Positions 34,916-44,104 of a DNA stretch of 64,000 bases are shown one piece after another. This DNA is from JAYPHU01 sp964611435 (GTDB taxonomy: Bacteria > Pseudomonadota > Alphaproteobacteria > Rhodospirillales > UBA2165): contig CAZSXT010000020.1 in NCBI GenBank assembly GCA_964611435.1, positions 1-64,000 on the forward strand, written 5' to 3'. Each line of letters begins with the position of its first letter. Within the stretch, counting starts at the first letter, position 1. The position numbers were made by a program, and so were the translations under genes. The notes below the pieces were generated by a model, which did no database searches, had not been told where the DNA came from, and saw nothing but the letters and a program-made list of their open reading frames with translations.

Positions 34916-37405
34916 TTAAGCGGCCGCTTCGTCCTTGCCGCTCATCTGATACAGCAGCGTCGCACCCATCACGATCGCACCAACGACGTAAGTGTAATAG
35001 TGCAAGTTCTCTTCGGTGCCGACGACCCAGGCGATAAATTCGCCAGTCGGCATCAGCAGACACAATGCGCAGAACAGCCAGATAAACCGCTCGTACGGCA
35101 CGTGCCGGCCGATTCCCCAGCCTTCCAAAAATTTCGCCCAACAGTATACGCCGGCCGTAATGGCGATCACCGAAATAACGATATCCAGGATCGGACCCTC
35201 CAGCAGTAATGGCGTATAGACAAACAGGAACGGCGTGATCAGGATCATCGACGCCTGTTTCAGCGCTTGGTTGCCCGTCTTCACTGGATCGGACTGTGCA
35301 ATGGAACTCGCCGCATAGGCTGCCAAGGCCACCGGCGGGGTCACCGCGCTCACCACGGCCACCCAGTAGCTGATCATGTGGGCGGCGATGGGCGGCACAC
35401 CCAACTCCGCCAGCGCGCCGACGGCAAAGATCGCCAGGATCACGTAGCTCGCCACGATGGGCAGGCCCATGCCGACGATGTAGCCGGCAACGATCACCCA
35501 GAAGATGGTCAGCGGCAACAGCCCGAAGCTGGCATCCACCAACAATTGCGAGACCCGGCCAGGCAGATCGGATTGGGTCGCTGCGGACAGCAAAATGCCC
35601 AGCACACCGGCGATGCAGCTCACCACCAATGTGTTTCTCGCGCCGGCTTCCAGGGAAATCCAAATGGTGCGGACCAATTCCTTGAACACATCGCCCAGGG
35701 ATTTGATGTCGAGCCCGGAATTGTCATAGCCGACACCGGCATTGGTGACTTCTCGGATCGCATGTTCGGGATCATCGCTGCGGCCCAAGATCACAATCTC
35801 GCCGATCTTAAGGATAATGAAGGTGAGCAGAACCCAGTAGCTGGCGTCGCCGATGCCGATCCCCACATCGGCATAGACAAACCACATGAACGGCGCGCCG
35901 ACTTTCTCGCCAAACAGATAGACCAGAACGCCGACCACCAGCGAAATAGTCAGATACGGCTTCCACGACGTGCGGGACTTGCGCGTCGGGATGAGAACCA
36001 GAAGGTCCGTCAGTTTCAGCATAATGATCAGAATAATGGTCTTGGCCGCCGCCAGGAATGCGGAGTCGCCGATCACCAGGAAGAAAATCATCGCCGGGAT
36101 CGGCAGCAAAAGGTGCAGCCGGGGCAAAATACCGTCCCAAGACGGCAGTTCGGAAGCGGGCACCCCGTGCAGCTTGTCTCGCCGGGCCCGGAAATACACA
36201 ATCAGACCCACCGACAGATAATAAAGTATCGCCGGGATGGCGGCGATTTTAACGATATCGAAGTAGCTGGTCTCGGTCAGTTCCGCCAGCAGGAACGCGC
36301 CCGCACCCATGATCGGCGGCATGTACGCACCACCGGTCGAGGCCGCAGCTTCAACGCCGCCCGCAAACTCGGACCGATACCCCACCCGCTTCATCAGCGG
36401 GATAGTGAACGTGCCCGTCGTCATCACGTTGGCAACGCCACTGCCGGAAATCATGCCGAAGAAGCCGCTACTGATCACCGCCGCCAGACCGGGGCCGCCG
36501 GTCTTCTGGCCGGTCAGCCGATAGGTGGTGTTGATGATCAACGCGCCCAAACCGGTTTTTTCCAGGAAGGCGCCGAGGATCACGAAGATCACGATGAAGG
36601 TCGCGAACACTTCGACGATCAGGCCCAGCATACCTTCGGTCGACAGCATCAGGAACTCCAGCACCCTTGCCGTCCGGTTGCCGGGGTGTTCCAGAATGCC
36701 CGGCAGGTTTTGGGCGATGGGTTCGAACGAATAAATAAAGAACAGGAAACCCAACAGCGGGATCAGCGGACCGACGATGCGCCGGGCCATCTCGAAGCTC
36801 ACGGCCGCCATCATGGTGCCGAAAATTACCAGCTCCGCCGGCACCCGGCCGCCCATGTTAGTTTGCAGCTCGACCAGATTGACCCCCCACCATGTGACAG
36901 ACGCAATAGCCGCCAACAGGTAGAGAACATCTGAAATGACCAGCCCATCTCCCCGGCTGCCGCGCCGGGCCTCGAAGTAATAGAGCGCCGCACCGACCAC
37001 ACCGCCAAATATGCCGATGGTCCAAATGGTGTCATTGATATAGCGCCGCCAAAAATACTCTTGGCCGCTCGACGCCCAATGGATCAAAACCGCGATGGAG
37101 CCGACCAGCATGACCATCGAGATGAGGGAGAAAAACTCATCCAGCCAAACAAAACCTTCTTTGAGGGATTTCTGCCGGCTTTTGAAGAGCAAGAGCGACA
37201 TGACGCTCACGCCCATGAAAAAGGTGCCCTTGAATATTTCGGAAACGGGCGGACCGAATACGGCGATATGAAGGAAGAAATAGGAGTAAGCCACCGCCAC
37301 GACGGAAAATAATATTTTCGCAAGGCCTGAGAGCTGTCTGGGCTGCGTCATTTCCTCACTAATGAAGCCGATCTTCATTAAGACGCCGACGGTTCCGGTA
37401 GCCAT
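34916..37405 (-). CDS. TAXI-type TRAP transporter fused permease
   Basis: A very hydrophobic 829-residue protein with roughly 18-20 spans. The small (4TM) and large (12TM, DctM-like) subunits are fused, as is usual for TAXI TRAP systems. DctM-family glycine-rich segments include SGSGVANVMTTGTFTIPLMKRVGY, and VEAAASTGGAYMPPIMGAGAFLLAE lies in the middle. It imports an organic acid by ion symport with the binding protein encoded 131 bp upstream. The gene for that protein is transcribed first, with a hairpin between the two. Confidence 0.92.
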   Translation of the reverse strand: MATGTVGVLMKIGFISEEMTQPRQLSGLAKILFSVVAVAYSYFFLHIAVFGPPVSEIFKGTFFMGVSVMSLLLFKSRQKSLKEGFVWLDEFFSLISMVMLVGSIAVLIHWASSGQEYFWRRYINDTIWTIGIFGGVVGAALYYFEARRGSRGDGLVISDVLYLLAAIASVTWWGVNLVELQTNMGGRVPAELVIFGTMMAAVSFEMARRIVGPLIPLLGFLFFIYSFEPIAQNLPGILEHPGNRTARVLEFLMLSTEGMLGLIVEVFATFIVIFVILGAFLEKTGLGALIINTTYRLTGQKTGGPGLAAVISSGFFGMISGSGVANVMTTGTFTIPLMKRVGYRSEFAGGVEAAASTGGAYMPPIMGAGAFLLAELTETSYFDIVKIAAIPAILYYLSVGLIVYFRARRDKLHGVPASELPSWDGILPRLHLLLPIPAMIFFLVIGDSAFLAAAKTIILIIMLKLTDLLVLIPTRKSRTSWKPYLTISLVVGVLVYLFGEKVGAPFMWFVYADVGIGIGDASYWVLLTFIILKIGEIVILGRSDDPEHAIREVTNAGVGYDNSGLDIKSLGDVFKELVRTIWISLEAGARNTLVVSCIAGVLGILLSAATQSDLPGRVSQLLVDASFGLLPLTIFWVIVAGYIVGMGLPIVASYVILAIFAVGALAELGVPPIAAHMISYWVAVVSAVTPPVALAAYAASSIAQSDPVKTGNQALKQASMILITPFLFVYTPLLLEGPILDIVISVIAITAGVYCWAKFLEGWGIGRHVPYERFIWLFCALCLLMPTGEFIAWVVGTEENLHYYTYVVGAIVMGATLLYQMSGKDEAAA

Positions 37406-37461
37406 GGCAGTGTCCCCGTTTACTATATGTACAAATTAATTGTTGGATTACAGCAAGGAAC

Positions 37462-37492
37462 GAACGCGAGGAGATTAAGTCTCCCCGCGTTC
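37462..37492 (-). promoter_or_regulatory. Intercistronic stem-loop between TAXI receptor and TRAP permease
   Basis: A 13-bp stem with one A/C mismatch (37462-37474 with 37480-37492) and a five-base loop. On the minus strand it follows the receptor gene and precedes the permease gene. No T-run follows, so it is more likely an mRNA-stabilising or attenuating hairpin than a full terminator. Confidence 0.6.
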
Positions 37493-37535
37493 AAACCAAT
37501 TCTCGTGCTAGGCATTCAACGGAATGCCGGGCGGA

Positions 37536-38525
37536 TTAGTACCCTTGAACGAGACCAGCCGGCATTTTGTAGCCGCGGCCAGACCAGTACTTGGACGCTG
37601 CCGGGTGAATCGGAATTTTCACCGTGGTCAGGTTGGAGAAATCGCCGTTCAGCGTCTTCCAGTAACCCGCCGTAGCGGCCAGCTTCTTCAGGTTTTCCGG
37701 CTTGGCGGCAACCTGAAGCATCGCTTCAATAGCGGCGGCGGAAACTGACTTGTGGGCCAGCCAATACACGTCATAACCGATGGACTTGGCCGGTTCGGTC
37801 ATGCCGCGCACGTCCTTCTGCACCGGAATCGTCAGTGGAGAATAGAACGGGTTGGCTTTAACGATGGCTGCTTGTTCGGCATCGGTCAGGCTAACGTAAC
37901 GCACCGGTTTGGTGATTGACAGCTGGGTCACAGCCGGGATCAGGAACGGCGCACCGGCGGAGCAGTACACGTCGATCTGACGGTCGCCCAGCGCACGGGC
38001 CGAAGCGGAGAAACCAAGGTTCCGCACCTGGATATCGTTGAAGATACCGGCGCCCTTCATGATGTTGTTACAGTTCACGTTGGAACCGGAACCCTTGTTC
38101 AGCAGGTTGACCACCTTGCCCTTCATATCCTGGAAGGACTTGATCGGGCTGTCTGCCAACACAACGATGATCTGCGCCTGTTTACGGACGTTACCGATGA
38201 TCCGGAAGTCCTTGCTGGCGCCATCGCGTTTGAACAGGCCGATGCCATTCCAGGACTGATAGGCCTGGCCGACATGGCCCCAAGCGGTGTGGAAATCGCC
38301 GAGCGAAACGCGGCGCACGTTATCCACTGAACCGTTGGACGGGGAATAGTTGAACTTGAACTTGCCGCTCAGTTCGCTGTTGAGCAATTGTGCACCAGCA
38401 CTAACGGCAGGGTGCCAGCCGCCGCCAGCGGGGCCGCCACCAATTTTGTAGGATTCCATCGCCTGAGCGGACGTGGCCACAGCCAACGCAGCACCGGCGA
38501 CCATCATACCTTTGAAAAATTTCAT
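37536..38525 (-). CDS. TAXI-family TRAP transporter solute receptor
   Basis: A 329-residue periplasmic protein with a signal peptide ending AQA at about residue 22, before MESYKIGGGPAGGGWHP. The TAXI core includes SNGSVDNVRRV and the later FSASARALGDRQID segment. It binds a small organic ligand, commonly glutamate-like or dicarboxylic acids, for the TRAP permease encoded downstream. A GGGAGG ribosome site is present. It is divergent from a TauD-type oxygenase gene over a 135-bp AT-rich region with a palindrome. Confidence 0.92.
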   Translation of the reverse strand: MKFFKGMMVAGAALAVATSAQAMESYKIGGGPAGGGWHPAVSAGAQLLNSELSGKFKFNYSPSNGSVDNVRRVSLGDFHTAWGHVGQAYQSWNGIGLFKRDGASKDFRIIGNVRKQAQIIVVLADSPIKSFQDMKGKVVNLLNKGSGSNVNCNNIMKGAGIFNDIQVRNLGFSASARALGDRQIDVYCSAGAPFLIPAVTQLSITKPVRYVSLTDAEQAAIVKANPFYSPLTIPVQKDVRGMTEPAKSIGYDVYWLAHKSVSAAAIEAMLQVAAKPENLKKLAATAGYWKTLNGDFSNLTTVKIPIHPAASKYWSGRGYKMPAGLVQGY

Positions 38526-38555
38526 AAATACCTCCCGGGGTTACAAAGTTTATAC

Positions 38556-38575
38556 AATTTTCCTTCCGGAAAATT
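38556..38575. promoter_or_regulatory. AT-rich palindrome in divergent promoter region
   Basis: The inverted repeat AATTTTCC-TTCC-GGAAAATT is a perfect 8-bp pairing. It sits between the divergent TAXI receptor and oxygenase genes, where an operator for a shared regulator would be expected. It is close enough to both starts to affect both. Confidence 0.4.
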
Positions 38576-38660
38576 ATCGATATTATTATTGAGAATATTG
38601 GGAAAGAGCAACTGAATATCTTATAATTTTTCACGTAATGTACACCGGGAAGTTTGTAGA

Positions 38661-39692
38661 ATGACGGAAATCATCAGAGACGAAATCACCACGGCGGACG
38701 CCTGGATGGGCGCGGAAATTCAGCATCAGACAGACTGGACTTGGCATCTGACCGGCGCCGAGATCGAAGAAATCGAGGCAGCGCTACACACCGCCAAGGC
38801 CGCCGGCGCGACGATCCCCTTCTCCAAGAACCTGTTTCCCCTGCCCACGGTGCAGAAGCGCCTGGACAAGGCTATCCAAGAGATTTCCCACGGGCGCGGT
38901 TGCGTGATGGTGCGTGGCCTGTCCCGAGATAACTTCTCGGATGAAGACTGCGAACTCATCTATTGGGGCATCGGCATTCACCTAGGCACACCCGTTTCTC
39001 AGAACAAACGCGGCCATTTGTTAGGCCATGTCACCGACGAAGGCAAAGACCTCAGCGATCCGGACGCTCGCGCCTATCAGACCCGCAACAAGTTGGACTT
39101 CCACTGCGATCAACTGCCGGTGGATATCCTCGGACTGATGTGTTTGCGCGGGGCCAAAATTGGCGGGGCCAGCTACCTGGTCAGCGCGCCGATGGTGCAC
39201 AATGTGGTGCTCCGGGAACGGCCCGATCTACTGGAATACCTCTACCAACCCCTGCATATCGACTGGCGAGGCGATCAGCCGCCGGGTGAACAGCCCTGGT
39301 ATGACGTGCCCATGTTCTCCGCCAAAGACGGCCGGATCTCGGCCCGGGTGACCAGCCGAGCGTTCATCGAATCCGTAGTCCGCTACGGCGACGAGTTGGC
39401 GATCAACGAGAAACAACGCGAAGCCGTGGACGTCGTGCAAGAAATCGCCAACCGGCCCGAGATGCGGCTCTCGATGGAGTTTCAGGAAGGCGATTTCCAG
39501 TTCATCAGCAATCACTCTATTATGCACGCTCGGGAAGCCTACGAAGATTTTGACGACCCGGCCTTGAAGCGGCATTTGTTGCGCATGTGGATCGGCCTGC
39601 CGGACCATCTGCGCCGCCCCCTTTCACCACTGCTGGACCACCGTTACGACTATGTGAAGATCGGCGGCATCCCCAAACACGCAAACGCCTGA
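38661..39692 (+). CDS. TauD/TfdA-family Fe(II)/2-oxoglutarate dioxygenase
   Basis: A 343-residue oxygenase with the facial triad His148-x-Asp150 (FHCDQLP) and His289 (SIMHAREAY), followed by basic residues suited to 2-oxoglutarate. It hydroxylates or cleaves an unidentified substrate. A TauD-type sulfonate role is not implied, since this branch is broad. The gene is 7 bp before the enolase-superfamily gene, with which it is probably co-transcribed, and is divergent from the TAXI receptor gene. Confidence 0.87.
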   Translation: MTEIIRDEITTADAWMGAEIQHQTDWTWHLTGAEIEEIEAALHTAKAAGATIPFSKNLFPLPTVQKRLDKAIQEISHGRGCVMVRGLSRDNFSDEDCELIYWGIGIHLGTPVSQNKRGHLLGHVTDEGKDLSDPDARAYQTRNKLDFHCDQLPVDILGLMCLRGAKIGGASYLVSAPMVHNVVLRERPDLLEYLYQPLHIDWRGDQPPGEQPWYDVPMFSAKDGRISARVTSRAFIESVVRYGDELAINEKQREAVDVVQEIANRPEMRLSMEFQEGDFQFISNHSIMHAREAYEDFDDPALKRHLLRMWIGLPDHLRRPLSPLLDHRYDYVKIGGIPKHANA

Positions 39693-39699
39693 GGCTTTC

Positions 39700-40806
39700 A
39701 TGTTTAAATTGCAAAAAATCCAACCCTATGTGGTCAGCATACCCCTGAAATCGCCGATTAAGATGGCCGGCATCGTGGTCGAAACCGCGGACAATCTGAT
39801 CGTGCGCGCGAAGGATTCCGATGGCAATGTCGGCTGGGGCGAGGCTTCGTCCGCACCGACCATGACCGGTGAAACGCCGGAAAGCATGTTGGCGGCGGCG
39901 CGCTTTATTGCGCCCCGGATAGAAGGCCTGGAAGTCGAAGACTTGTCCCATATCCACCATCAGGTGGATGCACCCATGTATGGGAACCACGGTGCCAAAG
40001 CGGCGATCGAAATTGCGCTGCTGGATATCGCCGGCAAGCGATCCGGCAAGCCGATCTACGAACTATTGGGCGGCGCCCGGCGCGGCGAAGCAAGAATATT
40101 GGCCATGATCGCCGGCGGCGATCTGGAAACCGAGAAAGCAAACGCCCGCAAACTGGCGGATGCCGGCTTCGACGCGTTCAAGGTAAAGATCGGCATTCTC
40201 GGCGCTGATCTGGACCTCGAAAGATCGGCGGCGGCGAGGTCGGTCCTTGGTGAGGACATGCAGATATCCGCCGACGCCAATCAGGGATACACCCGCGATG
40301 ACGCCCTGGATTTTGCCCGAGGCGCCCGGCAAGCCGGATTGAACTTTATGGAACAGTTGCTGCCCGGTTCGGATATCGAGGGCATGGCGGCCTGCGCCGA
40401 GGAAACCGACGTGCCGCTTGGTGCGGACGAAGGTATTCACAGCCTAAACGATCTGCGCATCCACAAGGATGCGGGCGCCGCAAAGGGCGCCAGTCTGAAA
40501 CCCATCAAACTGGGTGGGCTGTTCCCGGTGCTCGAGGCGGCAAACTGGATGAACGCCAACGGCATGCATATCAATCTGGCCGGAAAGGTGGCCGAATCGA
40601 CCATCGCCAGCGCGGCCGTGGCGCATGTTGCGCTGGCTTTGCCGCAGCTCGACTGGGACACGTCGATCACCCATCAGTATCTGGCCGAAGACCTGACCGA
40701 TGATCCGTTGAAGATTGAAAACGGCGTGGTTCGGCTGGACGACCGGCCCGGCTTGGGCTGGGAGCCGTCCGAAGAACGGCTCCAGCGCTACCAAATCCTG
40801 CAGTAG
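39700..40806 (+). CDS. Muconate-lactonizing/mandelate-racemase-like enzyme
   Basis: This 368-residue enolase-superfamily protein has all ligands and catalytic residues of the muconate-lactonizing (MLE) subgroup with its exact spacing: Lys161-x-Lys163, Asp192, Glu218, Asp243 and Lys267. The MLE subgroup includes cycloisomerases, N-succinylamino-acid racemases and dipeptide epimerases, so proton abstraction next to a carboxylate is certain in outline while the substrate is not. Presumably it acts in one pathway with the adjacent oxygenase. Confidence 0.93.
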   Translation: MFKLQKIQPYVVSIPLKSPIKMAGIVVETADNLIVRAKDSDGNVGWGEASSAPTMTGETPESMLAAARFIAPRIEGLEVEDLSHIHHQVDAPMYGNHGAKAAIEIALLDIAGKRSGKPIYELLGGARRGEARILAMIAGGDLETEKANARKLADAGFDAFKVKIGILGADLDLERSAAARSVLGEDMQISADANQGYTRDDALDFARGARQAGLNFMEQLLPGSDIEGMAACAEETDVPLGADEGIHSLNDLRIHKDAGAAKGASLKPIKLGGLFPVLEAANWMNANGMHINLAGKVAESTIASAAVAHVALALPQLDWDTSITHQYLAEDLTDDPLKIENGVVRLDDRPGLGWEPSEERLQRYQILQ

Positions 40807-40809
40807 CGC

Positions 40810-41904
40810 TTAGTCGATTTTAAACAACCGCTTGGCGGTGCCGCTGAGGATACTTTCGATGTCCTCGTCACTGAGACCCTTCGCGCTGAGCAAATGGGCG
40901 ACGGGATTTCGGTTGGTCATGCCAAAGTCATGGTCCGTGCCCAGCATCAACTGAGACACGCCGACTTCCTTGATCAGGTGTTCCAAGTTTTCGGTGCCGT
41001 AGACCAGCGTGTCGAAATAGAGCTGGCGGATATACTCGCTGGGCTTCTTCGCCTCCAGGCCCCGGCCACCCCGGTCGGCGCTGTTATGGCCGTGGTCAAA
41101 GCGGCCGATATAGGATGGCAGGAAGCCGCCGCCATGGGCTGCGGCGATCTTAAGTCCCGGGAACCGGTCCAGCGTACCTTCATAGATAAGGTGCGCCAGC
41201 GCCGTCGCGGTTTCCAATGGGTTGCCAATCATGTTGGTGAGAAAGCCTCGGCCGTGCAATCGCGGCTGCAGGTTCGGCTCAATCCGGGGATGGATAAACA
41301 CCACCACGTCCAGTTCTTCGGCCTTTTGCCAGAAGGGATGAAACTTGGTGTTGGAAAGTTCCTCGCCCAGGATGCTGCCCATGATCATGCACCCGCGATG
41401 GCCGAGCTCCTTTACCGAATGCTCCAACTGCTTGGCCGCCAGATACGGATGCTGCAGAGACACCACACCGATGGGAACAAACCGGTCCGGGTGGGTGGCG
41501 CAGACGTCGCTTAGAAGCTCGTTCTGCTTAAGCGCAATTTCTTCGGCCAGTTCATATTCGGCCCAAGGGAAATGATTTTCGGTGGCGATGCTCAACACCT
41601 CGATATCCGTGCCCATGGCGTCCATTTGCTGCAGCCGGACGTCAATATTTTCCACTTTCTTCAGTTGGCCTTCGTACGGATTTTGGCCACCCAGTTCCTC
41701 CCGGCCTTCGACCATGGGCCAAATTTGCGAAAACTGGCAATGGGCGTGCATGTCGATTACCAAAGAGCGTTTGCCGTTGATCGAGATGGGCCGAGGCGTC
41801 TGTGATTCAATGGTGGACGGGTTCCGGTCAAAGGCCGGCTTTTCCGGATGGTAATGCAATTGGCAGCCGACGAATTCCACGCCGCTCGAATCTTGATCAG
41901 ACAT
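40810..41904 (-). CDS. ACMSD-like amidohydrolase
   Basis: A 364-residue amidohydrolase_2 protein with HxH at His53 and His55 (DMHAHCQF). Further metal-site segments are VFIHPRIEP, AAHGGGFLPSYIGR and LGTDHDF. About 45 residues precede the first beta strand, and the start is not further supported. It probably decarboxylates or hydrolyses a muconate- or phthalate-type acid. It is convergent with the preceding racemase-like gene (3 bp between stops) and divergent from the hydantoinase operon across 114 bp. Confidence 0.9.
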   Translation of the reverse strand: MSDQDSSGVEFVGCQLHYHPEKPAFDRNPSTIESQTPRPISINGKRSLVIDMHAHCQFSQIWPMVEGREELGGQNPYEGQLKKVENIDVRLQQMDAMGTDIEVLSIATENHFPWAEYELAEEIALKQNELLSDVCATHPDRFVPIGVVSLQHPYLAAKQLEHSVKELGHRGCMIMGSILGEELSNTKFHPFWQKAEELDVVVFIHPRIEPNLQPRLHGRGFLTNMIGNPLETATALAHLIYEGTLDRFPGLKIAAAHGGGFLPSYIGRFDHGHNSADRGGRGLEAKKPSEYIRQLYFDTLVYGTENLEHLIKEVGVSQLMLGTDHDFGMTNRNPVAHLLSAKGLSDEDIESILSGTAKRLFKID

Positions 41905-42018
41905 TGAGTTCCCCCTGGGTTACGCACGTTGAGATAAGTGCAACTGTACTGAATTGGGTTTGCTCGTAAAAGACCAAGGAGATAAATAGGAAGACAAGAA
42001 ACCGGGGAGGAGAATCAG

Positions 42019-44100
42019 GTGCCTGACGGGGCTTCACGAGGACGGCAATCGGTCGGCGTCGATATCGGCGGCACGTTTACCGATCTTGTCGCCATCCGAG
42101 ACGGCGGGATCGTTGTCAGCAAGTCCTCCACCATCGTGGACGACCCGACCAAGGGCGTTGCCGACTGCGTCGAAATTGCCGGCATTTCCACCGCCGAAAT
42201 CAACGAATTTCTCCATGGCTCCACCATCGCCATCAATACGGTGCTTGAACGGAAGGGTGCGACCACGGCGCTGCTCACCACCGAAGGGTTCCGGGACGTC
42301 TATGCTATTGGCCGCTCCAACCGGCCGGAAGGGTTTAATTTGAATTTTGCCCGTCCAAAGCCGCTGATCCGGCGGGAACTGACCTTCGAGGCGTCCGAAC
42401 GATTAAACGCCAATGGCGAGGTGTTAGAGGCCTTGGACGAAGATGCAGTTCGCGTCGTCGGGGAAAAGCTCTCGGCATTGGGCGTCGACGCCATCGCCGT
42501 TTGTTTCCTGCATTCCTATGCCAACCCGGCGCACGAAAATCGAGCCGGCGACATTCTGAAAGAGACCTGCCCGGATATATATGTGACTCTCTCTAACGAC
42601 ATTCTGCGGGAATACCGGGAATACGAACGCACTTCGACCACGGCGCTGAACGCCTATGTGGGTCCGCGGGTGAGCCGCTATCTAGACAGGCTGGACACGT
42701 ATCTGAACGAGGGCCAGTTTGGCGGCACGATCCAGATCATGCGCTCCAACGGCGGCACCATGTCCTTGAACCAGGCCCACCGCCAGCCGGTGACCATGAT
42801 GGAGTCCGGCCCCGTCGCTGGCATGATCGGCGCCGGCCACCTGGCCAATCAATTGGGCTTTGATCAGTGCATCGGCTTCGACATGGGCGGCACCACGGCG
42901 AAAGCCAGCATGTTCCGGAACGGTGAGCCGGCCGTGCATGAAGAATATTTCATCGGCGGCTATGCCAGCGGCCAGCCCATGCAGATGCCGGTGGTCGATA
43001 TTATCGAGATCGGCGCGGGCGGCGGCAGCATCGCCTGGTGCGACACCCACGGCGGGCTTCATGTGGGACCGGAAAGCGCCGGCGCGCAGCCCGGCCCGGC
43101 CTGTTACGGCCAGGGCGGTGACAATCCGGTAATTACTGATGCGGATTTGATATTGGGCAGACTGAACGCCGGGCGGTTTCTGTCGGGCAAGATGGCGCTG
43201 GACCCGGCGCTCAGTGAAAAAGCCATCCGGGAAAAAGTCGCCGGTCCTTTGGGACTGAGCGTCATTGATGCAGCGCTCGGCATCGCCAAGATCGCGGATT
43301 CCGCCATGTCCCTGGCGGTGCGCGCCGTCTCGGTGGAACGGGGCAGCGACCCCCGCGACTGCGCCATGATCGCCTTCGGTGGCGCGGGCCCCTTGCATGC
43401 GCTTTCCATCGCCCGGGATATTTCCATCCCGACGGTGATCATCCCCCGCTTCCCCGGTAATTTCTCGGCGCTCGGCATGCTGATGGCGCCCTGGCGGCAA
43501 GACCTGGTGCAGACCTTCGTGGTCGATCTGTCCCACGCCGATCCCGCCGCCGCGCAAGCCGCCATGAATAGTCTGGCGGACCAGGGAAAAGCGCTTCTGG
43601 ATGCGGACGGGCTGGACGCGAATGACGCTGCCTTCGCCTTTGCCGCCGATCTGCGCTATGTGGGTCAGGAACACGCGATCCCGGTGCCGATGACCGACGC
43701 CCAGGATTTGGCCGACGGCGGCTCCCCCACCCTTCGGGAAGCATTCGACCGGCTGCATCAATACCGCTATGGCCACGCCGCGCCGGAGGAACGTATTCAG
43801 GTCGCCAAAATCCGGCTCACCGTCACAGTGGTGCGCGGCGACAATTCGGCGTTGAATTGGCTGTCGGCGTCCTACACGCCGGAAGATGAACAGGCCGACA
43901 GTGAACGCCCGGTCTATTTCGAGGATGCGGAAGCACCCCTCACAGCAAGAATCGTCTGGCGCCCCGGCCTGACGCCGGGGACCGAGATCATCGGCCCGGC
44001 GGTGGTGGAGGAACCAAATTCAACCACACTTTTATACCCTGGCGATGTCGGCCGGATCGACGAGCACGGTCATCTGATCGTCACTGTAGGAGGCGGCTGA
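42019..44100 (+). CDS. hyuA: Hydantoinase/oxoprolinase subunit A (first copy)
   Basis: A 693-residue ASKHA-fold protein beginning at GTG with GGGGAGG about ten bases upstream. It opens GVDIGGTFTDLVAI (the phosphate-binding loop) and has the HyuA middle motifs HGSTIAINTVLERKGA, FDMGGTTAKA and GAGGGSIA. Such proteins form complexes with HyuB and use ATP to open N-methylhydantoin, hydantoin or 5-oxoproline rings, or to carboxylate ketones. The next gene (HyuB) starts 4 bp downstream. The following two genes are M24-fold proteins, a context suggesting ureide or creatinine-type compounds. Confidence 0.92.
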   Translation: MPDGASRGRQSVGVDIGGTFTDLVAIRDGGIVVSKSSTIVDDPTKGVADCVEIAGISTAEINEFLHGSTIAINTVLERKGATTALLTTEGFRDVYAIGRSNRPEGFNLNFARPKPLIRRELTFEASERLNANGEVLEALDEDAVRVVGEKLSALGVDAIAVCFLHSYANPAHENRAGDILKETCPDIYVTLSNDILREYREYERTSTTALNAYVGPRVSRYLDRLDTYLNEGQFGGTIQIMRSNGGTMSLNQAHRQPVTMMESGPVAGMIGAGHLANQLGFDQCIGFDMGGTTAKASMFRNGEPAVHEEYFIGGYASGQPMQMPVVDIIEIGAGGGSIAWCDTHGGLHVGPESAGAQPGPACYGQGGDNPVITDADLILGRLNAGRFLSGKMALDPALSEKAIREKVAGPLGLSVIDAALGIAKIADSAMSLAVRAVSVERGSDPRDCAMIAFGGAGPLHALSIARDISIPTVIIPRFPGNFSALGMLMAPWRQDLVQTFVVDLSHADPAAAQAAMNSLADQGKALLDADGLDANDAAFAFAADLRYVGQEHAIPVPMTDAQDLADGGSPTLREAFDRLHQYRYGHAAPEERIQVAKIRLTVTVVRGDNSALNWLSASYTPEDEQADSERPVYFEDAEAPLTARIVWRPGLTPGTEIIGPAVVEEPNSTTLLYPGDVGRIDEHGHLIVTVGGG

Positions 44101-44104
44101 GGCT

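Noticed and set aside
35267..36934. A 555-codon plus-strand frame opposite the TRAP permease
   Set aside because: It is rich in Arg, Gln, His and Gly with no domain, the pattern of an antisense shadow of a hydrophobic gene.
38661..39692. Taurine dioxygenase
   Set aside because: The iron triad is present, but no taurine-specific context such as tauABC is visible, and the branch is broad.
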